Assembly: GCA_033851545.1 (NCBI GenBank)
Contig: JAWWOO010000041.1
Coordinates: 62,001-126,000, forward strand
Source of the DNA: JAWWOL01 sp033851545
GTDB taxonomy: Bacteria > Actinomycetota > Actinomycetes > JAWWOL01
Direction: 5' to 3'
Length of the DNA stretch: 64,000 bases
Shown: positions 8,251-16,737 of the stretch, in pieces
Numbering within the stretch: position 1 is the first letter of the stretch
Layout: each line of letters starts with the position of its first letter
Program-made: the position numbers and the translations under genes
Notes under the pieces: generated by a model
Told to the model about the DNA's origin: nothing
Database searches by the model: none
Seen by the model: the letters and a program-made list of their open reading frames with translations, nothing else

Positions 8251-9941
8251 CCACACCCCGCACCCCCAAGAAGACCGCGGTCGAGCCCGGCACGGTCGCC
8301 CTCGTCGGCGCCGGTCCCGGGGACCCGGACCTGTTGACGCTGCGTGCCGTAACCGTCCTCGGTCAAGCCGACGTCGTGTTCGCGGCGGCAGAGCGCTTCG
8401 GCCCCGTACTCTCGCGCTGCCGTCCCGGCGTCGAGATCATCGACACGACAGGCCCCGAGACCGACGCCGAGCTGGTCAAGCTGATCGTCGGGCAGGTGCG
8501 GGCCGGCCGCCACGTCGTCCGGCTGTTCCACGGCGACCCGTTCGTCGGCTGCAGCGGACCGGCGCTGGCGCAGGCGCTGGCGAGGGCCAAGCTCGGCTTC
8601 GAGCTGGTCGCGGGCATCAGCTCGGTGACCGGGGTCCCTGCCTACGCCGGCGTCCCGCTGACCGACGCCTCGCACCACACCTTCACCACCGTCGACGTCA
8701 CGCACGCCGAGCCGGACTGGGCGGCCGTCGCCGCGAGCGAGACGCTGGTCGTGATGGGCGTCTCCGCCGAGGATGCCGGCCGGCTGGCCAAGTCCCTGAC
8801 TGCGGCCGGCCGGCCCGGCTCGACGCCGGTGTCGCTGACCGTGGCCGGCTCCACGCCCGAGCAGCGGACCATCGTCGCGACCCTGGACGGGATCGAGCAC
8901 GCGATCTCCACCGCCCAGACCACTGTGGCCGGCCCTGCGGTCGTCGTCGTGGGTGCCGTGGTCAAGCAGCGGGACAAGCTGTCCTGGTACGAGACCCGCG
9001 CGCTGTTCGGCTGGAAGGTGCTGGTCCCGCGGACCAGGGAGCAGGCCGGCGCGCTGTCCCAACAGCTGCGGGCACACGGTGCCGTGCCGGTCGAGGTGCC
9101 GACCATCGCGGTCGAGCCGCCGCGCACCCCGGCCCAGATGGAGCGGGCGATCAAGGGCCTGGTCCAGGGCCGCTACCAGTGGGTCGTCTTCACGTCGGTC
9201 AACGCGTGGAAGGCCGTCCGTGAGCGGATCGAGGAGTACGGCCTGGACGCCCGCGCGTTCGCCGGCATCAAGATCGCGTGCATCGGCGAGGTCACAGCTG
9301 CGGCCGTCCAGGCGTACGGGATCAAGCCCGACCTGGTGCCCTCGGGCGAGCAGTCGAGCGAGGGCCTGCTTGCCGACTGGGCGCCGTACGACGACATCCT
9401 CGACCCGATCGACCGGGTGCTGCTGCCCCGGGCAGACATCGCGACCGAGACGCTCGTCGCGGGGCTGAAGCAGCACGGTTGGGAGGTCGACGACGTGACC
9501 GCCTACCGCACCGTACGGGCCGCCCCGCCGGCGGCCGAGACCCGCGAGGCGATCAAGAGCGGCGGTTTCGACGCCGTGCTGTTCACCTCGTCCTCGACCG
9601 TGCGCAACCTGGTGGGCATCGCCGGCAAGCCGCACGAGTCGACGGTGATCGCCTGCATCGGGCCCAAGACGGTCGAGACCGCCCAGGAGCACGGGCTCAC
9701 CGTGCACGTCCGCGCGGCGACCCCGTCGGTGGCGGCGCTGGTGGAGGCGCTCGCGACCTACGCCGACGGGCTGCGGGCCGAGTCGGTCGCCGAGGGCGTG
9801 CCGTTCCGGCCCACCGAGCGGCTGGCCCGCTCGCGGCAACGCAAGCGCCCGGCGGTCAAGAAGCCGCTCGCCGTCTCCGACGTGATCATGTCCGACCCCG
9901 AGCTCGAGGTCGATGAACCGCTGGAGGTGTCCGAGTCATGA
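8247..9941 (+). CDS. hemD: Fused uroporphyrinogen-III C-methyltransferase-like / uroporphyrinogen-III synthase, 564 aa
   Basis: Residues about 15-250 are a SUMT-type tetrapyrrole methylase domain (start VALVGAGPGDPDLLTLRA; later PAVVVVGAVV). Residues about 258-525 are the HemD domain that cyclises hydroxymethylbilane (KVLVPRTREQAGALSQQL, VVFTSVNAW, VLFTSSSTVRNLVG). The methylase half is divergent: the usual GDPxxFGRG loop reads HGDPFVGCSGP. It may therefore have altered activity, but siroheme/precorrin-2 synthesis remains possible. A charged C-terminal tail of about 40 residues follows. GTG start overlaps the hemC stop. Confidence 0.92.
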   Translation: MTTPRTPKKTAVEPGTVALVGAGPGDPDLLTLRAVTVLGQADVVFAAAERFGPVLSRCRPGVEIIDTTGPETDAELVKLIVGQVRAGRHVVRLFHGDPFVGCSGPALAQALARAKLGFELVAGISSVTGVPAYAGVPLTDASHHTFTTVDVTHAEPDWAAVAASETLVVMGVSAEDAGRLAKSLTAAGRPGSTPVSLTVAGSTPEQRTIVATLDGIEHAISTAQTTVAGPAVVVVGAVVKQRDKLSWYETRALFGWKVLVPRTREQAGALSQQLRAHGAVPVEVPTIAVEPPRTPAQMERAIKGLVQGRYQWVVFTSVNAWKAVRERIEEYGLDARAFAGIKIACIGEVTAAAVQAYGIKPDLVPSGEQSSEGLLADWAPYDDILDPIDRVLLPRADIATETLVAGLKQHGWEVDDVTAYRTVRAAPPAAETREAIKSGGFDAVLFTSSSTVRNLVGIAGKPHESTVIACIGPKTVETAQEHGLTVHVRAATPSVAALVEALATYADGLRAESVAEGVPFRPTERLARSRQRKRPAVKKPLAVSDVIMSDPELEVDEPLEVSES

Positions 9942-10924
9942 CCACCGGCTTCCCCGCCGTACGGCTGCGCCGGCTGCGGCGGACACCCGCCCTGCGCCGG
10001 CTGGTGTCGGACGTCCGGCTGCGCCCCTCCGACCTGGTGCTGCCGATGTTCGTCAAGGAAGGGCTGACCGAGCCGGCGCCGATCGAGTCCATGCCCGGTG
10101 TCGTCCAGCACACCCGCGACTCGCTGCGCAAGGCGGCGGCCGAGGCGGTCGCCGCCGGCGTCGGCGGGCTGATGCTGTTCGGCATCCCGGCCGACAAGGA
10201 CGAGCGCGGCTCCGGTGCCGACGATCCCGAGGGCGTCGTCCAGCTGGCCCTGCGGGACCTCACCGCCGAGATCGGTGACTCGGCGGTGCTGATGGCCGAC
10301 CTGTGCCTGGACGAGTACACCTCGCACGGGCACTGCGGATTGCTCACCCCCTCCGGGGAGGTCGACAACGACGCGACGCTGGAGCGTTACGCGTCGATCG
10401 CGCTGGCGCAGGCCCGCGCCGGCGTGCAGGTCGTCGGGCCCAGCGGCATGATGGACGGCCAGGTCGGTGTGATCCGCTCAGCGCTCGACGAGGGCGGCTT
10501 CACCGACGTGGCGATCCTTGCCTACTCGGTGAAGTACTCCTCGGCGTTCTACGGCCCCTTCCGTGAGGCCGCCGAGTGTGCGCCGCAGTTCGGCGACCGG
10601 TCGGCCTACCAGCAGGACCCGGCCCGCACGGTCGGCGAGGCCTTGCACGAGGTCGCCCTGGATCTCGCGGAAGGCGCCGACATGGTGATGGTCAAGCCGG
10701 CGGGGGCCTACCTCGACGTCGTGCGTGCCGTCTCCGACGCCGTCGACGTCCCTGTCGCCGCCTATCAGGTCTCCGGGGAGTACGCGATGATCGAGGCGGC
10801 CGGGTTGCGCGGCTGGATCGACCGCGATCGGGCCATCGTCGAGAGCCTGACGGCGATCAAGCGGGCCGGCGCCGACATCGTGCTGACCTACTGGGCCACC
10901 GAGGTCGCGTCCAACCTGCACTGA
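9938..10924 (+). CDS. hemB: Porphobilinogen synthase (5-aminolevulinate dehydratase), 328 aa
   Basis: Condenses two 5-aminolevulinates. The Schiff-base lysines are K199 (AYSVKYSSAFYGPFR) and K253 (MVMVKPAGAYLD). The metal loop reads DLCLDEYTSHGHCG: two of the three zinc Cys are kept and the middle one is Asp, a mixed pattern common in actinobacteria. Last gene of the rex-hem operon; ATG overlaps the hemD stop. A 40-bp palindrome follows 60 bp downstream. Confidence 0.97.
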   Translation: MTTGFPAVRLRRLRRTPALRRLVSDVRLRPSDLVLPMFVKEGLTEPAPIESMPGVVQHTRDSLRKAAAEAVAAGVGGLMLFGIPADKDERGSGADDPEGVVQLALRDLTAEIGDSAVLMADLCLDEYTSHGHCGLLTPSGEVDNDATLERYASIALAQARAGVQVVGPSGMMDGQVGVIRSALDEGGFTDVAILAYSVKYSSAFYGPFREAAECAPQFGDRSAYQQDPARTVGEALHEVALDLAEGADMVMVKPAGAYLDVVRAVSDAVDVPVAAYQVSGEYAMIEAAGLRGWIDRDRAIVESLTAIKRAGADIVLTYWATEVASNLH

Positions 10925-10984
10925 CCGCCGACGATCAGGTGCTGGTGGGCGAGGTGGCCCGCGGCCGGGTAGCACCGCTTTCGT

Positions 10985-11024
10985 GTGTATGAGTTGCTGG
11001 CAGATCTGCCAGCAACTCATACAC
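10985..11024. terminator. 40-bp perfect palindrome between convergent hemB and ggt
   Basis: Two 20-nt arms meet with no spacer: GTGTATGAGTTGCTGGCAGA followed by its exact reverse complement; the centre is AGATCT. There is no T-tract on either side. It lies between the ends of hemB (+) and ggt (-), so a bidirectional terminator or RNA-stabilising hairpin is the likeliest role. Confidence 0.65.
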
Positions 11025-11090
11025 GGCGAGATTGGGTTGGCCGCCGCCTGCGGCACGGTTTCCCAAGCGCGGGCGACCGAGGCCGCAAGG

Positions 11091-12851
11091 TCACCGGCCG
11101 ACCGCGTAGCCCTGGGCGCCGCGCGGATTTGCCGCGGCGCGCAGGAAACCGGTGCCCGGCTCGATGCCGGCCGCGCTGACCCGGCCGAGGCTCCAGCCGT
11201 CGCTGACCGACACGTGGTGCCCGCGTCGGCGCAGCTCGTGGATGACCGCGGCGCCGATCCGGTCCTCGACGACGACGCCGCCCGGCTCCGCTGTACGGGG
11301 CCAGAACGAGCTCGGGAAATGCGTGCTGTGAAACGCGGGCGCGTCGATGGCGGCCTGCAGGTCGAGGCCGAAGTGCACGTGGGCGAGGAAGAACAACAGC
11401 GACCACTGGTCCTGCTGGTCGCCGCCGGGCGTGCCGAAGGCGAGGTACGGCCGGCCCTCGCGCAGGGCTAGTGAGGGGCTCAGCGTCGTCCGCGGCCGGG
11501 TGCCCGGACGCAGCGTCGCGGCCAGTCCCGGCTCGAGCCAGGTCATCTGCGCGCGTGTCCCCAGGCACCAGCCGAGAGCCTCCACCGTCGGAGAGCTCTG
11601 CAGCCAGCCGCCGCTCGGGGTCGCCGAGATCATCAGCCCGTGCCGGTCGACGACGTCCACGTGGCAGGTGTCGCCGCGCGTGGTGCCGTCGCGCGAGACG
11701 GTCGGTTCGCCGGTCCCCGCCGCGACTGTGCCGGCAGCTGACACGGGCGCCCGCAATGCCGGCGTGCGGCCGTCGGGCGATCCGGGCCGCAGCTCGAGGG
11801 AGGCGGTGGAGCCGATCAGGGCGGCCCGTTCGTCGTTGTAGGCGTCGGAAAGCAGCGCCTGCATCGGGACGTCCGCGCCGTCGCCGTACCAGGCCTCCCG
11901 GTCGGCGAACGCCAACTTGCTCGCCTCGACGACGAGGTGGACGTAGTCCGGCGAGAGGTGACCCGCGCCTGCCAGGTCGAACCGGGACAACAACGCCAGC
12001 TGCTGCAGGAAGACCGGGCCCTGCCCCCACGGCCCGGTCTTGCACACGGTGTACTCGCCGTAGTCCAGCGTGGTCGGCTCCTCCACCGGGCAGTGCCACG
12101 CGGCCAGGTCGTCCGTCGTGAGCAGGCCCGCGTGCACGGAGCCCGAGCTGTCGCGTACGGGCTGACGTACGTGCGCGTCGATGGCCTCGGCGACGAACCC
12201 CTCGTAGAACGCCGTCCGCGCAGCCTCGATCTGCCGGTCGCGGTCGGGCGTCGCGGCCTCGGCCTCGGCGAGCAGCCGTCGCCAGGTGGCGGCCAGGACC
12301 GGGCTGCGCATCCGGCTGCCCGCCGGCGGCATCGGCAGCCAGGTCGCTGCCGAGGTCGGCCAGTCGTCCCGGAAGGTCTGCTCGACCGTGGCGATGGTGC
12401 GGGCGATCGAGGGCAGCAGCGGCCAGCCGCGCTCGGCGTACCCGATGGCCGGTTCGAGCACGTCGCGCAGCCGCCAGGTGCCCCACTGCCGGAGCAGCAG
12501 CAACCAGGCGCCGACCGCTCCGGGGACCGTCGCCGCGAGCGGACCGGTGCCCGGAACGAGGTCGAGCCCCAGCTCTGCGAAGCGTTCGGGTGTCGCCGCC
12601 GCGGGGGTGACGCCCTGGCCGGCGATCACCCGTAGCTGCTCGTCGGCCGGATCCCAGAGCAGGATCGGGACCTCGCCACCAGGTCCGTTCAGGTGCGGCT
12701 CGACGACCTGCAGCACGAAACCGGCGGCCACGGCCGCGTCTGCCGCGTTGCCGCCCCGCTCGAGGACGCCCATGCCGACTGCGGAGGCGAGCCAGTGGGT
12801 GCTCGCGACCATCCCGAAGTCGCCGCGAAGCTCGGGCCGGGTCGTGAACAC
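11091..12851 (-). CDS. ggt: Gamma-glutamyltransferase family protein, 586 aa
   Basis: An Ntn-hydrolase that cleaves gamma-glutamyl bonds, or a relative acting on other amides. The large subunit has GMVASTHWLAS and GGNAADAAVA near the N-terminus. Autocleavage would occur before the catalytic Thr T395 in the motif GDTCHVDVVD. Oxyanion and substrate elements include TLSPSLAL and AFGTPGGDQQDQW. No signal peptide is seen, so it is probably cytoplasmic, unlike periplasmic GGTs. GTG start with GGAGG five bases upstream. Convergent with hemB. Confidence 0.88.
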   Translation of the reverse strand: MFTTRPELRGDFGMVASTHWLASAVGMGVLERGGNAADAAVAAGFVLQVVEPHLNGPGGEVPILLWDPADEQLRVIAGQGVTPAAATPERFAELGLDLVPGTGPLAATVPGAVGAWLLLLRQWGTWRLRDVLEPAIGYAERGWPLLPSIARTIATVEQTFRDDWPTSAATWLPMPPAGSRMRSPVLAATWRRLLAEAEAATPDRDRQIEAARTAFYEGFVAEAIDAHVRQPVRDSSGSVHAGLLTTDDLAAWHCPVEEPTTLDYGEYTVCKTGPWGQGPVFLQQLALLSRFDLAGAGHLSPDYVHLVVEASKLAFADREAWYGDGADVPMQALLSDAYNDERAALIGSTASLELRPGSPDGRTPALRAPVSAAGTVAAGTGEPTVSRDGTTRGDTCHVDVVDRHGLMISATPSGGWLQSSPTVEALGWCLGTRAQMTWLEPGLAATLRPGTRPRTTLSPSLALREGRPYLAFGTPGGDQQDQWSLLFFLAHVHFGLDLQAAIDAPAFHSTHFPSSFWPRTAEPGGVVVEDRIGAAVIHELRRRGHHVSVSDGWSLGRVSAAGIEPGTGFLRAAANPRGAQGYAVGR

Positions 12852-12879
12852 ACAATCCTCCGGTTTCAGGCCTCCCGTT

Positions 12880-13350
12880 TCAGGCCAGCAGGTGGAGCAG
12901 CCGCGTCACGGCGTGCTCCGCCGAGTCCGCCGTGACGATTCCCGTCACGTCCGCTCCATCATCGGTGATGCGCCAACCGCGCAACGCCACCACCGGCTTG
13001 CCGAGGCGTACGGCCAGCGCCACCTCGTTCAGCGTGCCCCAGCTGGAGCCGACCGCGACCAGACCGTCGCTTGCGGAGACGAGCAGCCCGTTGCGCAGCT
13101 CGCCGAGCCCGGTCGTCAGCGCGTACGTCAACGCCTCGGCGCCTGTGGTCCTGTCGGTGCCCGGCAGCAGGCCGATGCTGGTGCCGCCACCGGCCGCAGC
13201 ACCGCCCGCAGCCGCGGCCATCACGCCGCCCAAGCCGCCGCACAGGACAACCGCTCCAGCGCGGGCCAGCCGTTCGCCCACCTCGTAGGCGAGCCGTTCC
13301 AGCGCAGGCGGGGCATCGCCAGGCCCGACCACCCCGACGTACGGCGTCAT
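12880..13350 (-). CDS. TIGR00725 / LOG-like nucleotide-binding protein, 156 aa
   Basis: A Rossmann-type protein of the family near LOG (cytokinin-activating) and DprA folds. The nucleotide-binding pattern is VVLCGGLGGVMAAAAGGA with GTSIGLLPG downstream, and LRNGLLVSASDGLVAVG mid-protein. The function of the TIGR00725 group is unknown. TAGGCT lies exactly 6 nt before the ATG on the minus strand, so the message is probably leaderless. It precedes ggt on the same strand, 28 bp away. Confidence 0.82.
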   Translation of the reverse strand: MTPYVGVVGPGDAPPALERLAYEVGERLARAGAVVLCGGLGGVMAAAAGGAAAGGGTSIGLLPGTDRTTGAEALTYALTTGLGELRNGLLVSASDGLVAVGSSWGTLNEVALAVRLGKPVVALRGWRITDDGADVTGIVTADSAEHAVTRLLHLLA

Positions 13351-13417
13351 CCGCGCAGCCTAGCGGTGTCGCCGGCGGCCGCAGCGCTCCTGCGACACAT
13401 CAAGTCGGAGTCGTTTC

Positions 13418-13440
13418 TTGTCAGTACCCGGGGTGAGGAT
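13418..13440 (+). promoter_or_regulatory. Possible DNA-damage (RecA-NDp / PafBC-type) leaderless promoter
   Basis: TTGTCAGTA, eight bases, then GAGGAT ending 6 nt before the ATG at 13447. The actinobacterial RecA-NDp consensus is TTGTCRGTG-N8-TAnnnT. Eight of nine bases of the first block match; the -10 lacks the leading T. Confidence 0.45.
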
Positions 13441-13446
13441 GCAGTC

Positions 13447-14142
13447 ATGACCGACTCCAGTGCACTTCTCTCCCGCACCGAAGCCTCCGACGCGGTCTCC
13501 CCGCTGGGCTGGCGTTACCTGATGAACGACCTGCAGACGACCGTCCCGGTCCAGTCGATGGACGAGGCTGCGAGGCTGGCGACCCGGCTGGTCGAGGTCA
13601 TCGGCGAGGAGGCCGACGACCACCTGCGCCTCGACCTGCGTCCGGGGCTGGTCAGCCTGACGTTGCAGACGGCCAGGCTCCTGGATGTGACCGCCCGGGA
13701 CGTCCAGCTCGCCCACGCGATCACCGAGCTGTTGCCCGAGCTCGGCCTCCAGAACAGTCCGACCGCTGGTCCCCGGGCCAGCCAGGTGCTCGAGCTGGCC
13801 ATCGACACCATGGACACTTCGGCGATCCGGCCGTTCTGGCGCGCCGTGCTGGGCTACGGCGACGAGCCGTCCTACCGCGGCGAGCCCAACAGCGTCGTCG
13901 ATCCCCGTGGTCAGGGCCCGTCGATCTGGTTCCAGCAGATGGACGAGCCCCGGACGCAGCGCAACCGGATCCACTTCGACGTCACGGTGGCGCACGACGA
14001 GGCGGCGCCGCGGATCGAGGCCGCACTCGCGGCCGGCGGGCGGCTGCTCTCGGACAAGTACGCGCCGTCGTTCTGGATCCTGGGCGACGCCGACGGCAAC
14101 GAGATCTGCGTCTGCACCTGGCAGGGCCGCGACGACGACTGA
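13447..14142 (+). CDS. Pterin-4a-carbinolamine-dehydratase-like domain fused to a VOC (glyoxalase-like) domain, 231 aa
   Basis: Residues about 18-98 resemble the PCD fold (GWRYLMNDLQTTVPVQSM, then DDHLRLDLRPGLVSLTLQT and DVQLAHAITELLPELGL), but the catalytic His-His of true dehydratases is not evident. Residues about 110-225 form a glyoxalase-like domain (AIRPFWRAVLGYGDE, IHFDVTVAHDEA, WILGDADGNEICVCTW). Members of this fusion family are of unknown function. The ATG sits 6 nt after a -10-like GAGGAT with an upstream TTGTCAGTA box. Adjacent downstream gene is hemL, 25 bp away. Confidence 0.8.
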   Translation: MTDSSALLSRTEASDAVSPLGWRYLMNDLQTTVPVQSMDEAARLATRLVEVIGEEADDHLRLDLRPGLVSLTLQTARLLDVTARDVQLAHAITELLPELGLQNSPTAGPRASQVLELAIDTMDTSAIRPFWRAVLGYGDEPSYRGEPNSVVDPRGQGPSIWFQQMDEPRTQRNRIHFDVTVAHDEAAPRIEAALAAGGRLLSDKYAPSFWILGDADGNEICVCTWQGRDDD

Positions 14143-14167
14143 GCCAAGCGTGCTGGACAATGGACGC

Positions 14168-15490
14168 ATGCCTGACCTCGACGCCGCAGCGCCCGCCTCC
14201 GTCGCCCTGTTCGAGCGGGCCAAGGCAGTCACGCCAGGCGGGGTCAACTCGCCGGTCCGGGCCTTCCGGGCGGTCGGCGGCACCCCGAGATTCATGGTGC
14301 GCGGCGACGGAGCCTACCTCTGGGACGCCGACGGCACCCGGTTCGTCGACCTGGTCTGCTCGTGGGGGCCGATGATCCTGGGGCACCGGCATCCCGACGT
14401 GCTCAAGGCGATCCAGGACACGGTCGAGCACGGGACCTCGTACGGGACCCCGTCGCCCGGCGAGGTCCTGCTGGCCGAGGAGATCGTCGCCCGGGTCGAG
14501 CCGGTCGAGCAGGTGCGCCTGGTCAGCAGCGGCACCGAGGCGACGATGTCCGCCGTCCGGCTCGCCCGCGGGTTCACCGGCCGCACCAAGGTGGTCAAGT
14601 TCGCCGGCTGCTACCACGGCCACGTCGACGCGCTGCTCGCCGCGGCGGGGTCGGGTGTCGCTACCCTCGGGCTGCCGGACACGCCGGGGGTCACGGGGGC
14701 GACGACGGCCGAGACGATCGTGCTGCCCTACAACGACGAGGCCGCCGTACGGGCGGCCTTCCTTCAGTACGGCGACGAGATCGCCTGCGTGATCACCGAG
14801 GCGGTCGCCGCCAACATGGGCGTGATCCCGCCGCTGCCGGGGTTCAACGCGTTGCTGCGTGACCAGTGCCGGCAGCACGGCGCCCTGCTGATCATGGACG
14901 AGGTGATGACCGGATTCCGGCTCAGCCGCGCCGGCTGGTACGGCCTCGAGGGTGTCGCCGGCGACCTGACCACGTTCGGCAAGGTGATGGGCGGCGGCCT
15001 GCCGGCGGCGGCGTTCGGTGGTCGGGCCGACGTGATGGCACACCTGGCGCCGGTCGGGCCGGTCTACCAGGCCGGCACGTTGTCCGGCAACCCGGTCGCG
15101 GTTGCCGCGGGGCTGGCGACGTTGCAGGGGTGCACTGACGAGGTCTACGCGCAGCTCGACCTCACGTCTGCTGCGCTGCGCGACCTGGTCGGCGAGGCGC
15201 TCACCGCAGTGGGTGTGCCGCACCGCGTGTCCGCCGCCGGCAACCTGTTCTCGGTGTTCTTCACCGACATCGCCGTCGTGGACTACGCCACCGCCAAGAG
15301 CCAGTCCTCGTCCGCCTATGCCGCCTTCTTCCACGCCATGCTGGGGCGCGGCGTCTATCTCCCGCCGAGTGCGTACGAGGCGTGGTTCGTCTCCGCCGCC
15401 CATGACGACACGGTGCTGGAGCTCATCGCCGACGCCCTGCCGCACGCCGCAACCGCTGCAGCGCAAGCACTTTCCGAGGGAGACCAGTGA
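14168..15490 (+). CDS. hemL: Glutamate-1-semialdehyde 2,1-aminomutase, 440 aa
   Basis: Forms 5-aminolevulinate from the product of HemA; PLP enzyme. The PLP lysine is K272 in TTFGKVMGGGLPAAAFGG. The N-terminal signature is AVTPGGVNSPVRAF, and SSGTEATMSAVRLAR and DEVMTGFR are present. ATG is set by the 6-nt distance from GACAAT (leaderless type). The stop overlaps the next gene by 4 nt. It lies 3 kb from the rest of the heme operon with ggt and two other genes between. Confidence 0.96.
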   Translation: MPDLDAAAPASVALFERAKAVTPGGVNSPVRAFRAVGGTPRFMVRGDGAYLWDADGTRFVDLVCSWGPMILGHRHPDVLKAIQDTVEHGTSYGTPSPGEVLLAEEIVARVEPVEQVRLVSSGTEATMSAVRLARGFTGRTKVVKFAGCYHGHVDALLAAAGSGVATLGLPDTPGVTGATTAETIVLPYNDEAAVRAAFLQYGDEIACVITEAVAANMGVIPPLPGFNALLRDQCRQHGALLIMDEVMTGFRLSRAGWYGLEGVAGDLTTFGKVMGGGLPAAAFGGRADVMAHLAPVGPVYQAGTLSGNPVAVAAGLATLQGCTDEVYAQLDLTSAALRDLVGEALTAVGVPHRVSAAGNLFSVFFTDIAVVDYATAKSQSSSAYAAFFHAMLGRGVYLPPSAYEAWFVSAAHDDTVLELIADALPHAATAAAQALSEGDQ

Positions 15491-16125
15491 CCGAGCGCAC
15501 CGTCGTCCACCTGCTCCGTCATGGCGAGGTGCACAACCCCGACGGCGTGCTGTACGGGCGGCTGCCCGACTACCACCTGTCCGAAGGCGGCCGGGCGATG
15601 GCCGAGGCCGCGGCCCGCGCCGTGACCGGCCGCGACGTCGTGCTGGTGGTCGCCTCCCCGCTCGAGCGGGCGCAGGAGACCGCGGAGCCGATTGCCCAGG
15701 TGTTCGGTCTCGAGGTCGTCACCGATCCGCGACTGATCGAGGCCGGCAACGTCTTCCAGGGCCTGACCTACGGCGTCGGCGACGGCTCGATGCGCCGGCC
15801 GACCCACTGGAAACACCTGCGCAACCCGCTCACCCCGTCGTGGGGCGAGCCGTACCAGGAGATCGCCGAGCGGATGCTCGCCGCGGTGGAGGACGCCAGG
15901 GACAAGGCGGCCGGCCACGAAGCCGTGATGGTCAGCCACCAGCTGCCGATCTGGACCGTGCGCCGCTTCGTCGAGGGACGGCGGCTGCCGCACCGCCCGG
16001 ACCGCCGGCAGTGCGGGCTCGCGAGCTTGACTTCCCTTGAGTACGAGGGGGATCGGCTGGTGTCGGTCGCCTACACCGAGCCGGCCGGCGAGGCTTCACG
16101 CAAGCACGTGACGCCCGGCGCCTGA
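15487..16125 (+). CDS. Histidine phosphatase (phosphoglycerate-mutase-like), 212 aa
   Basis: Branch-1 histidine phosphatase: phospho-acceptor His in LLRHGEVHNPDG near residue 11, the second Arg in SPLERAQET, and catalytic His in VSHQLPIW. In many actinobacteria this gene sits between hemL and the resA-ccdA-resB-ccsA cytochrome c genes. Here 4.7 kb of other genes separate it from resA. Substrate unknown. GTG overlaps the hemL stop. Confidence 0.88.
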   Translation: MTERTVVHLLRHGEVHNPDGVLYGRLPDYHLSEGGRAMAEAAARAVTGRDVVLVVASPLERAQETAEPIAQVFGLEVVTDPRLIEAGNVFQGLTYGVGDGSMRRPTHWKHLRNPLTPSWGEPYQEIAERMLAAVEDARDKAAGHEAVMVSHQLPIWTVRRFVEGRRLPHRPDRRQCGLASLTSLEYEGDRLVSVAYTEPAGEASRKHVTPGA

Positions 16126-16157
16126 GCCGGCTCGGCAATTGCCTGATCCCTGGCGAC

Positions 16158-16181
16158 AACCGAAGCAACGCCCCGTACGTG
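16158..16181 (+). promoter_or_regulatory. ECF-type promoter AACC-N16-CGTG before a sigma factor gene
   Basis: GACAACC with AACC at 16158-16161, exactly 16 bases, then CGTG at 16178-16181. The same AACC-N16-CGTG layout precedes the other ECF gene at 46519. It is the usual shape of autoregulated ECF promoters. Predicted transcript start is about 30 nt before the ATG. Confidence 0.6.
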
Positions 16182-16218
16182 AAACCAGGCAGACAACCGC
16201 CGGGTGATCGGGAGGCAG

Positions 16219-16737
16219 ATGAACCGCGTACAGGAAGCCGAGTTCACCGCCTTCGTCGCCGGTTCGGGCCGGCGGCTGCTGCGGACGGCGGTGCTGTTGA
16301 CCGGAGACTACGGGCATGCCGAGGACCTGGTGCAGACCGCGCTGGAACGTACGGCCCGCCGGTGGACCCGGCTGGACGGATCACCGGAGGCGTACGCGCG
16401 GGTGGTGCTGGCCCGACTGGCGACCGACCGCTGGCGACGGCTGCGCTCCCGTGTCGGCGAGGTCGCCGGTGACCCGCCGGAGAGCGCCCATGGCGACTTC
16501 GTCGGCCAGGTCGTGGTGCGCCAGGCGTTGATCGCCGCCATCCTGCAGCTCACGCCGTCGCAGCGGGCGGTCCTCGTGCTCCGCTTCTTCGACGACCTCT
16601 CCGAAGCCCAGACAGCCACGGCGCTCGGGGTCAGCACCGGCACTGTCAAGAGCACCACCAGCCGGGCGACCGCGCGACTGCGGACCCTGCTCCCTGACCT
16701 CGATCCCTTTCCTACCTTGCAGGAGGTCCCCCGATGA
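16219..16737 (+). CDS. ECF RNA polymerase sigma factor, SigE (SigE70) family, 172 aa
   Basis: Sigma region 2 lies at about 10-75 (AEFTAFVAGSGRRLLRTAVL, DYGHAEDLVQTALERTARRW) and region 4 at about 105-165 (LTPSQRAVLVLRFFDDLSEA, then ALGVSTGTVKSTTSRATARL). ATG at 16219 is chosen for the GGGAGG ribosome-binding site 4 bases upstream; an in-frame GTG at 16204 is an alternative. Its stop overlaps the start of a small membrane protein (ATGA). A candidate autoregulatory promoter lies upstream. Paralogue of 46016-46519. Confidence 0.9.
   Translation: MNRVQEAEFTAFVAGSGRRLLRTAVLLTGDYGHAEDLVQTALERTARRWTRLDGSPEAYARVVLARLATDRWRRLRSRVGEVAGDPPESAHGDFVGQVVVRQALIAAILQLTPSQRAVLVLRFFDDLSEAQTATALGVSTGTVKSTTSRATARLRTLLPDLDPFPTLQEVPR

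Noticed and set aside
16192..16199. Second GACAACCG as an extra -35 element before the first ECF gene
   Set aside because: No CGT-type -10 at 16 bases; position 16215 onward is the ribosome-binding site and start codon.
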